Shown in pieces: positions 1-6,112 of a stretch of DNA of 64,000 nucleotides. Numbering within the stretch: position 1 is the stretch's first letter; each line of letters opens with the position of its first letter. Source of the DNA: Paenibacillus sp. DMB5 (lineage in GTDB: Bacteria > Bacillota > Bacilli > Paenibacillales > Paenibacillaceae); contig NZ_LRAC01000129.1 of the NCBI RefSeq assembly GCF_001517085.1, positions 30,879 to 94,878 on the forward strand, given 5' to 3'. A program made the translations under genes and the position numbers. The notes below the pieces were generated by a model. It saw nothing but the letters and a program-made list of their open reading frames with translations, was not told where the DNA came from and did not search any database.

Positions 1-64
1 GAACAATCTTGTTCAGAAGTGCCGCGACCTTTTCCGGCCGTCAAGTGGATGAATTGTTAGAACC

Positions 65-256
65 TCATTCGTTTGCTCCTTTTTGAATGTATGGATACTT
101 CTCATGGAAGAATGACACTGGAATCTTTCCACGTTCCACCGAATACCCTTTAGCCTGCAGTTCAGCATTCATTAACTGAATTCTGTTCAGTGCTGTTCTG
201 GAAGTTCCGAGGCATAGCATCTCCTGCACTTCTTTGGTCGTATAAAAGTGTTTCAT
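65..256 (-). CDS. Small HTH (excisionase-fold) protein, copy 1
   Basis: 63-residue protein opening with MKHFYTTKEVQEMLCLGTSRTALNRI, a helix-turn-helix of the MerR/excisionase type in which 'YTTKEVQEMLCLG' would be the first helix pair. The C-terminal part (VERGKIPVSFFHEKY) resembles the wing that follows in this fold. It is nearly identical to the protein at 1192-1374, including its upstream ribosome binding region, so the two are a recent duplication. Probably DNA binding, perhaps in recombination directionality or transcription of the degraded prophage; target unknown. Confidence 0.6.
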   Translation of the reverse strand: MKHFYTTKEVQEMLCLGTSRTALNRIQLMNAELQAKGYSVERGKIPVSFFHEKYPYIQKGANE

Positions 257-405
257 GGCCTGACTCCTTTCTGGGCGAGTATCAATTACTCATACTCCAG
301 AAAACATCAACTTTTTAATCTTGCGGCGCTTGGCCTACATACCGCTCCAGAAGTTGTCTCCTACTTTCATTCGTTGGTTTGCTCGCGGCCACCTCTCATA
401 GCGGT

Positions 406-490
406 CTAACCTTCTAATTCAGAAGGTTAGAAAGTTCAGACATGGTGCATCGCCATGTTAGACACTCGGGCCTTCTGAATCGGAAGGTCC
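406..490. repeat. Cluster of three consecutive palindromes
   Basis: Three hairpin-capable palindromes lie back to back: a 25-base perfect one at 406-430 (arms CTAACCTTCT / AGAAGGTTAG), one around 440-456 (CATGG...CCATG), and one at 468-490 (GGGCCTTCT / GGAAGGTCC) whose arms resemble the first. They sit in the 263-base gap between two excisionase-fold genes. No T-tract follows, so a plain terminator is not obvious; operator or recombination sites are possible. Confidence 0.5.
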
Positions 491-519
491 GAAACCGCAA
501 TTCTCCGTTCTTAGACCTG

Positions 520-816
520 TCATCGCTCCGGACGATAGTTCCGCTCTTCCTCTTCTCTCATCCACCGGTTAAGGCTGGCCGAGCTGAACAAGTACCGAGG
601 GTTCTTACTGCCTTCTGCACCTACGGTCCGGTGCGGAATACGCTTCGCTTTACAGAGATTGCGGAGCGTGTAGTCACTCATGCTGAGGTATGTGCAAGCT
701 TCAGAAAGGGTAAGTGTCTGATTTGCCGAGAGCGAAAAACTTTCCATAATTCGCTTTTCTGCTTCTGCTACATGCACGGCTATGATGTCGGAGATTGCCT
801 TTTCAAGTGCTGTCAT
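520..816 (-). CDS. Excisionase-family DNA-binding protein
   Basis: 98-residue protein. The first half (MTALEKAISDIIAVHVAEAEK...) is helical; the second half carries the HTH_17 pattern LTLSEACTYLSMSDYTLRNL followed by KRIPHRTVG and the tail SLNRWMREEEERNY. This matches the protein at 2649-2960 in layout and in the tail motif LDRWMDEQERLNY. The start at 816 is chosen because GCGAGG lies just upstream; a longer frame reaching 846 lacks such a site. Family members bind DNA in phage and plasmid excision or copy control; here the exact role is unknown. Confidence 0.65.
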   Translation of the reverse strand: MTALEKAISDIIAVHVAEAEKRIMESFSLSANQTLTLSEACTYLSMSDYTLRNLCKAKRIPHRTVGAEGSKNPRYLFSSASLNRWMREEEERNYRPER

Positions 817-965
817 TCTTAAACCTCGCTTTCTCATGTAGCACACAATTATCCGATTCCTAGTGCAGCCACGCTCCTAGGTTGACTCCCCAAAATTGGA
901 GAGTGAGAATTCCTCACTGCATTCAAGGTTTAGAATATCGCGCAGTACTTTGTCATGCTCCTTTC

Positions 966-1124
966 TCACACAAGCTTGTGGTTGATACCTGTATCCAATT
1001 TGGCAACGACCAATTTGCAGCGATCTACTATATAAGGGATATCTTTAGGATTGTTGCTGATAACAACTCCATCGGCGTTAATAACGGTTTGGTTGACAAT
1101 CCTCAGCTTGCCGCAGCTTTTCAA
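966..1124 (-). CDS. Small hypothetical protein (about 52 aa)
   Basis: A continuous frame coding a 52-residue product that starts at a TTG about five bases after a GAGGTGG sequence; a GTG at 1133 is an alternative start. It contains KLRIVNQTVINADG and IPYIVDRCKLVVAKLDTG, with balanced composition and no low-complexity stretch, which argues for real coding. No family recognised. It stands between two excisionase-fold genes on the same strand. Confidence 0.35.
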   Translation of the reverse strand: MKSCGKLRIVNQTVINADGVVISNNPKDIPYIVDRCKLVVAKLDTGINHKLV

Positions 1125-1191
1125 AGTTCCCACCTCATGACACTTCCACTTCTCTCTGAACTGTCGGTCTTTTTTGAACGATAGCTATAAA

Positions 1192-1374
1192 TCATCCCTT
1201 CCCGATATATGGGTATTTCTCATGAAAGTAAGATACTGGGACCTTTCCGCGCTCCACCCAATACCCTTTTGCCTGCAGCTCAGCATTCATTGATTGGATT
1301 CTGTTAAGTGCTGTCCTGGAGGTTCCCAGGCATAACAATTCCTGAACTTCTTTGGTTGTATAAAAGTGATTCAT
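1192..1374 (-). CDS. Small HTH (excisionase-fold) protein, copy 2
   Basis: 60-residue paralogue of the protein at 65-256: MNHFYTTKEVQELLCLGTSR versus MKHFYTTKEVQEMLCLGTSR, with conservation running through the C-terminal KVPVSYFHEKYPYI. The similarity extends into the upstream CTCCTTTCTGGG region, so a unit including the translation signals was duplicated. Upstream of it the sequence changes abruptly into the purK/purE relic. Confidence 0.6.
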   Translation of the reverse strand: MNHFYTTKEVQELLCLGTSRTALNRIQSMNAELQAKGYWVERGKVPVSYFHEKYPYIGKG

Positions 1375-1426
1375 AGCCCATCTCCTTTCTGGGTCCTGTC
1401 ACCAGGCTCTCTTCAAGCTCGCAGGC

Positions 1427-1860
1427 ACTGAATCTCCTCCGGCTTGCGGATGACGGCTTGTCCCTTGCTGTCATAGCCCCCTGTGGCGGCCTCCAGCACT
1501 GGCTGCGCCGGTCAGCCCCGCCAGGCTGCCAACCTTGCCGTACAGGGTGACGGGCACGCCCCGCAACCTCGATCGCCGCTTTCTCGCGCAGCCGGCGCTG
1601 CGTCGTATACAGCAGCGCGCAGCCCTGCGACACGTACGATTCCTGGTCGTTATACGCCGCAGCGATCTCCTCCGGTCGCCTTAAGCTCCTCCTGCTTCAT
1701 ATGCTGCTGCACCCGACTCTGCACAATGGTGAGCAGCGAATCCAGGCCGGCCAGAGCTTTCGACTGCACCGGCACTCCGATAACCAGCAGAACCGTCTTC
1801 GCAGCCACCATTCCCGGCAGATGCTCTGCTTCTATAACTATTCCGCCACCTACTGGCTGC
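1427..1860 (-). pseudogene. Degenerate internally deleted purK-purE relic
   Basis: Positions 1427-1668 align with the middle of purK at about 55160-55500 (shared runs include GCGGATGACGGCTTG and CGCAGCCGGCGCTGCGTCG), and 1690-1860 align with purE at about 55900-56040 (AGCAGCGAATCCAG, GTCTTCGCAGCCACCAT). Order and strand match the functional pair. Parts of both genes and their junction are missing and no frame is open, so it cannot make either enzyme. At the site where the functional purK lacks a base, this relic keeps one more base than purK. Origin could be a phage-captured or duplicated pur segment; by-eye alignment only. Confidence 0.8.
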
Positions 1861-1914
1861 TACAACAGGCTTTACCGTCCCCGGTGTACAACTTGTGCTC
1901 CGTGATAAGATTAG

Positions 1915-2190
1915 TTATGAGGTGGTTCCTTTCTGTTCCCGCTTGGCTACCCACCGATCCAGCGCGATCTGTCTGAAGAACATTTGTTTACACTGCCTGA
2001 AATGCGGGAGACCCTCGGGGTTACTCACACATTGGACGATTTAGGTGGATACCTTCAGATATGCAGCCGCTTCCCGGAGGCCAAAGATATTAGCCCGCAG
2101 CTGCCGCTGTATTTCAGGCTGGAGCTCGACCAATAACTCATTTCGAAGCTCTTGCTTGATGTCGGTACGGATAGCCTCAATTATATCCAC
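1915..2190 (-). pseudogene. Excisionase-family gene with in-frame stop
   Basis: Reading from a GTG at 2190 gives VDIIEAIRTDIKQELRNELL..., then FGLREAAAYLKVST, an in-frame TAA at 2041-2043, then IVQCVSNPEGLPHF and the tail IALDRWVAKREQ before a stop at 1915. The segment order (helical N-terminus, HTH_17 helix pair, basic wing, LDRW tail) is that of the neighbouring genes at 520-816 and 2649-2960. A substitution to stop, not an indel, has broken it. A 35-codon frame (2181-2288) ends over its start and may be the preceding gene; that one is weakly supported. Confidence 0.6.
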
Positions 2191-2307
2191 CGTTTCTTAG
2201 GGCCTTGGAAATCTCGGGAAAGCGGCTCTTCCAGTCCAGACAGAAAAGCCGGAAACCCTCCCCCTATTAGTCCTATCAATACTAACATTCGCTAACAGCT
2301 TCGAGAA

Positions 2308-2478
2308 TCAGAGGCCACGATCTTCTTTTGGGCTGCAGAAATTGCAGGAACCGCCAGCAGCAGCATCTTCCTGTTTGAAAATCCCATTAACGATGATCCG
2401 CGCCCATATATCTACCAACCGCTGCGGCTCCGGATGCGGGATCAGCTTAATTGTCGTTGTGATTTCAGCTTTCTTCAT
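2308..2478 (-). CDS. Small hypothetical phage-type protein (56 aa)
   Basis: ATG at 2478 is preceded by GAGGTGAAGTAAGG. The product begins MKKAEITTTIKLIPHPEPQR and continues LVDIWARIIVNGIF, then a Cys-containing tail (GGSCNFCSPKEDRGL). The first part reads like a compact domain; the function is not recognised. Same strand and spacing as the surrounding prophage genes. The 170 bases between it and the excisionase gene at 2649 show nothing I can name. Confidence 0.4.
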   Translation of the reverse strand: MKKAEITTTIKLIPHPEPQRLVDIWARIIVNGIFKQEDAAAGGSCNFCSPKEDRGL

Positions 2479-2648
2479 TTGGCCTTACTTCACCTCACAC
2501 AACACCAAATTAAACAGCTCATATTATGTAATATTGGCAAAACAGATAGATTTCAGACCTGATTTAATCACCCTGTGGGTGCTGACACCAGGACTGAAGC
2601 TTTCTGAAGAACAGGTTTTGACAAGTTCTTTGCAGCAATATCGTGTTT

Positions 2649-2960
2649 TCAGCTATCAGGCACATCATAATTCAACCGCTCCTGCTCATCCATCCAGCGA
2701 TCAAGCGAAGCCAGCCTGAAACGCATCTGGGGCTTTCGCGATCCCGGAGCACCAACAGGAAACCACGGAATGCTCCTCGCCTTAGCCATTGCGTATAGTA
2801 GCGTCTTTGATATACCGATATACTCTGCGGCTTCTTCGGCGGAGAGAGTCGCCCGCTTAATCCGATCCGCATATCTCTCGTTCATAATTTCCTGGGTAAC
2901 CGGCAGTAGCTCAGCTATCATCCGATTCTTAACCTCATCAATAAACTCAGTTGTAGTCAT
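2649..2960 (-). CDS. Excisionase-family DNA-binding protein
   Basis: 103 residues. Helical N-terminus (about 1-38), then HTH_17 domain with LSAEEAAEYIGISKTLLYAM (about 39-60), the wing RSIPWFPVGAPGSRKP, and the tail ASLDRWMDEQERLNY. ATG is preceded by AAAGGGG. Closest relatives in the window are the genes at 520-816 and the broken 1915-2190. Members of this fold act as recombination directionality factors or small repressors; its place at the end of a phage structural block does not settle which. Confidence 0.7.
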   Translation of the reverse strand: MTTTEFIDEVKNRMIAELLPVTQEIMNERYADRIKRATLSAEEAAEYIGISKTLLYAMAKARSIPWFPVGAPGSRKPQMRFRLASLDRWMDEQERLNYDVPDS

Positions 2961-2991
2961 GGTATCAAGCCCCTTTATGGTTGAATGAAAA

Positions 2992-3016
2992 GAGCCCTCC
3001 GAAGAGGGCCCATCAG
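2992..3016 (-). terminator. Rho-independent terminator
   Basis: Stem GGGCCCTC / GAGGGCTC with a CGAA-type loop, followed on the minus strand by TTTT. It lies just after the stalk-domain gene and would end the tail-region transcript. Confidence 0.6.
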
Positions 3017-3024
3017 CTTACATA

Positions 3025-3542
3025 TTATTTACTTTCCAGCTCTGCCTTTTGTTTCTCCAGGTCAACCAATTTCTGTTCAGCTTCGGCGAGCTGCTTTTTA
3101 TACGAATCAAGCATTTGCTGATTGTTCTCCTTGGCCTCTTCCGTCTTGGAGGCTGAGCGTTCAGCTCATAAAGTTGGATTGCTTCCTTGTATCGTTCGAT
3201 TTTCTCTTGAGTTCTTGTAATAACAGTCGTTACATCCTCAAGAGTTCGAGGCTTATCCAAATTCTCGCTGGTTGTTTTCATCGTGTCTTTTACCTCCGAT
3301 TTCAAAATGATCTTCTTCCCATCAACCGATACAGAGTAACCGGCAGCCTCGCCGATCACCCGGACCGGTGCATAGCTCTTTCCGTCAACGATTATAGCTG
3401 TGTCCAGCTGCTGGCCATCTACAATAACCGGCGCTTCTCCTTGGATAGCCTTTCCGACAAGGCTCTTAATATCATCTGCAAAGGCCGTGGTAGAAACAGT
3501 GAAAATAGCTCCGACAAGGAATCCGAAAATGTATTTTTTCAA
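3025..3542 (-). CDS. Secreted copper amine oxidase-like stalk-domain protein (frameshifted)
   Basis: Starts at a TTG (3542) behind AAGGGG: LKKYIFGFLVGAIFTVSTTAFA is a signal peptide ending AFA. Residues about 25-85 (IVDGQQLDTAIIVDGKSYAPVRVIGEAAGYSVSVD) are the 'stalk' repeat typical of Cu-amine-oxidase N-terminal domains, here without any oxidase. The C-terminus is a coiled coil. Near 3153 one base is missing; restoring it (GGCC for GGC) lets the frame run SKTEEAKENNQQMLDSYKKQ to a stop at 3025. Proteins like this often sit after tail genes in Paenibacillus prophages. Role, perhaps host-surface modification, is not known. Confidence 0.6.
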
Positions 3543-3596
3543 AGCAATCCCCTTCTCATCCAATTTTCACCAATATACCACAGCATCAGCAATCCG

Positions 3597-4274
3597 TTAA
3601 GCTCCACCTTCCAAAGCTTCTAATCTATCGTATATCTCAGATAATTCTTCACCCAAGGTTCTATCCGTATTATCATTCAACAATTTGTACCATGTCGGCA
3701 CGCTCACAAATCCAGTAGAGGCATTCAACTCTAAATTCCCACCATTGGCATACAGCAGCAGGCCGCCGTTACCTACCAGCTCCATAATTGATGAGATCGT
3801 ATCCAGCTTTCCTTTAACTGCTCCATTCATGTAAAAGTCCAGCGCTGGAACGCCTGCATAATTGGGATCAATGGCGATTTTATTGTTAGCGTTGGTATAC
3901 GCTGCAAAGACATTACCCGTGTTGGACATCTCACAGCGTGGGAACGCCCCATCACGAGTGGCAATGTATGAACCGAATATTTTTATCGACTCAATCAACC
4001 CTGCCGTTATGTGTCCAAGATCGGCCGAGATCGCTGACAATTCCCCCACAGTTATTTTTTCTGCCGTAACAGCTCCTGCCGCCAGCTTCTCTGTTTCAAT
4101 ACTGAGCGCGACCAGTTTTTCAGCATGGATCTCATTGATGTTCCTTGTATCCAAATTATTCAGTACAAAGAGCAGCTCTTTTGTCAATTTATTGTAGGCA
4201 TTTAACAACTGGTTGACCAGGGATTTCAGGTCCGGCTCATTCTGGTTAATACTGCTTAAATTTAAACTTACCAT
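3597..4274 (-). CDS. Phage tail-tip / minor structural protein
   Basis: 225 residues from the ATG at 4274, which follows GAGGAGATGACGTC. Residues about 50-90 (INEIHAEKLVALSIETEKLAAGAVTAEKITVGEL) form the repeating 'AEKLxA..ITVGEL' collar seen in tail tips and fibres of Gram-positive siphophages, followed by AISADLGHITAGLIESIKIFGSYIATRDG, the usual lead into a beta-rich receptor-binding region. C-terminus ends in a short coiled coil (LSEIYDRLEALEGG). Probably the distal tail component of a now defective phage. Confidence 0.7.
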   Translation of the reverse strand: MVSLNLSSINQNEPDLKSLVNQLLNAYNKLTKELLFVLNNLDTRNINEIHAEKLVALSIETEKLAAGAVTAEKITVGELSAISADLGHITAGLIESIKIFGSYIATRDGAFPRCEMSNTGNVFAAYTNANNKIAIDPNYAGVPALDFYMNGAVKGKLDTISSIMELVGNGGLLLYANGGNLELNASTGFVSVPTWYKLLNDNTDRTLGEELSEIYDRLEALEGGA

Positions 4275-4293
4275 GACGTCATCTCCTCTATCT

Positions 4294-4854
4294 TTAGCTT
4301 TTATCAATGGAAAATTTGAAGAGTGTGTTATTCACACCGATGTTTCGTTTTGAAATTTGTCCATTCAACTCAGACTGAATACGCTGTGCTTCAACTAAAG
4401 AAAGAGCACCTTTAGTATTCCTCAGCCTCTTTTGTAGGTTGTTAGCTGCTTCTTGATTACCAAGGACTGCGAAGCTAGTTTTCCCATTCACAGGTATGTT
4501 CTGGGTAAAATTTTTATTTTTGGAATCAATCGTATAGAACGATATCTGTCCCTGCGGATCAATTCCCCCAACAGCAAACAAGAGAGTAAAAGAAGACAAT
4601 TCTGGGGTATGGAACAAAACATTAACGAATCCCGCTATTTCTGCAAGATTCCCTCTCTCCAGTATCCCTTCTTTTTCAAGTAATGAAATAATGATTTCCG
4701 CAGGCTGCTTCACCCCTGCATAAGTAATAAGTACATTAGAGAACTGTTTGCACTTTGGGTAATTCTCTCCTACTACCTCACCATTTCTCATTTCCCTTCC
4801 ATCCGTTACCACGGAAAGGAAACGTTCGGTCGCTATAACCGTTACCAAGCTCAT
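4294..4854 (-). CDS. Possible Ntn-hydrolase / proteasome-like phage protein
   Basis: 186 residues. The opening TVIATERFLSVVTDGRE, then NYPKCKQFSNVLITYAGVKQPAEIIISLLEK, follows the beta-strand, 'DGR', lysine-containing strand and 'GxxxxA' helix order of proteasome beta and HslV-like subunits. The expected N-terminal catalytic Thr is not exposed: the chain starts MSLVTVIAT. The fold call rests on pattern only and is tentative. It overlaps nothing and stands between the tail-tip gene and terS, where a morphogenetic or regulatory role is possible. Confidence 0.4.
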   Translation of the reverse strand: MSLVTVIATERFLSVVTDGREMRNGEVVGENYPKCKQFSNVLITYAGVKQPAEIIISLLEKEGILERGNLAEIAGFVNVLFHTPELSSFTLLFAVGGIDPQGQISFYTIDSKNKNFTQNIPVNGKTSFAVLGNQEAANNLQKRLRNTKGALSLVEAQRIQSELNGQISKRNIGVNNTLFKFSIDKS

Positions 4855-4886
4855 TTATGCACCACTTCCATTCTATTGTCGTATTC

Positions 4887-5563
4887 TCACATCAGATCCT
4901 CCAGTTTTTTGACTGTTAACTCGCCCTTCAGCTTCAGCTCATCCTTGTACATACCAAGTGCCGGGCAATCCGATCCCATGCCTGCTCCTGGTCATTCAAC
5001 TTGATCTCCAGACCATTCGCTGTATATTTCGCACCGGCGTACAAAGCCCTTGCTCCCGGACTCAGATCCCGCGTATCCGCCACATGGAGCTGACCATGCC
5101 CCTCACCATGGCATTGCGGGCATTTCGGATACGGCCTTATGATTGGGTCAAAACCATAACCTCCAACATCAGAGGGTAACGCAGGCGACTTACCTTTCTT
5201 CGCTATGGCCTTGGCCGCATTCACCGCTCGCTCGTACTCCTCAGCATCTACCCATTGATATTCGTGATTCCTGCCAAAGCAGTGACGGCAACAGACGCGC
5301 CTGTGCTGGATAATCTCGTTGGGATCCGCTGTGGCTACTTCTCGCCAATGTTGAAGCACCATATCTGCTGTGATCTCCGTACGCTCGGAACGCTTATCCA
5401 TAGCTTTCTTTATAGCGATTTTTATTTCAGGTTTTGTCAGGTTCTCCTGACCGACAGATCCGGCTGTTTTTGCACTATATCCGGCACGAATCGCAGCCTG
5501 AGTGGCGTTGAGATCGACCAAGTACTCTGTTGCAAAAAGCTTCTGTTTGGCCGTCAATGCCAT
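4887..5563 (-). CDS. terS: Phage terminase small subunit (frameshifted)
   Basis: ATG at 5563 follows GGGAGTTGG. MALTAKQKLFATEYLVDLNATQAAIRAGYS is the terminase_2 signature (DNA-binding helices with NATQAAIRAGYS), followed by a zinc-ribbon-like pair CCRHCFGRNH and CPQCHGEGH. Near 4954 a C run is one base short; the present frame stops early after ARHLVCTRMS, while the restored frame ends MYKDELKLKGELTVKKLEDL and a TGA at 4887. The subunit marks pac or cos sites for packaging. No large subunit follows, so packaging must be lost in this element. Confidence 0.8.
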
Positions 5564-5598
5564 AAATACCAACTCCCTTCATATAGCCGTTTGTCTCA

Positions 5599-5772
5599 CT
5601 ACATCAATCCAAGCCGCTCCGCGACATCCCGCCAGTCACGTTCCGCTTCATAATGCGGCCAGCGGTCATCAATGATGTTCTCAATCTGACGGCTCAGCAG
5701 GGAAGCATCCATACCACGCTCCCAAAGCTCATCAATCGTCTGCTTCACTTCCTGATTCAGTCGTTTGCTCAT
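5599..5772 (-). CDS. Small hypothetical phage protein (57 aa)
   Basis: Begins MSKRLNQEVKQTIDELWERG, ends with ERDWRDVAERLGLM, and has GGAGGTGA upstream of the ATG. Highly charged and helical. It lies directly ahead of terS on the same strand. Family not recognised; a small DNA-binding or assembly factor would fit the position, without direct evidence. Confidence 0.5.
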   Translation of the reverse strand: MSKRLNQEVKQTIDELWERGMDASLLSRQIENIIDDRWPHYEAERDWRDVAERLGLM

Positions 5773-5870
5773 AATTTACTGCTCACCTCCCTCCCAGATT
5801 CACCTTACTTGCAGTAGCCCCGCCGTACTTAATCGAAATGTTCCCGGTTGTTCTCGTAGACTCACCTGGC

Positions 5871-6112
5871 TGTTCTCAGTGAAAACCCTTATGCCACAAG
5901 GTTTTTCGGATTTGTTCTCATGTTCTCAGTCTGAAAAACATACACCCCTATATGAAAAAAGAGAGATTAGGATAAGCTGATTTCTCTTATGTGCACATAT
6001 TGTATTTATGCTGAGAACACTGAGAACACTGAGAACAAGATTTCAAATACCCTTTTGCAGCAAGAGTTTTCCTGTTCTCAGTGCCTTGCTGGGCAGTGGG
6101 AACACTGAGAAC
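5871..6112. repeat. TGTTCTCAG iteron array, possible phage origin
   Basis: At least eight copies of a 9-base unit, CTGAGAACA or its reverse TGTTCTCAG, occur in 242 bases: three in direct tandem at 6011-6037, others at 5871, 5913 (8 of 9), 5921 and 6073, and a last one (CTGAGAAC) at 6105 overlapping the stop codon of the primase-like gene. The mix of tandem and inverted copies beside a replication gene is how iteron origins look. Function is inferred. Confidence 0.55.

Noticed and set aside
4294..4854. Firm assignment of the protein as a proteasome subunit
   Set aside because: Only the motif order suggests it; no catalytic N-terminal Thr and no homology evidence, so it is listed as tentative.
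5884..5908. Second att-like sequence CCTTATGCCACAAGG
   Set aside because: Only resembles the core near rlmD at its ends (four mismatches of 15) and lies inside the element, so it is not a convincing partner site.
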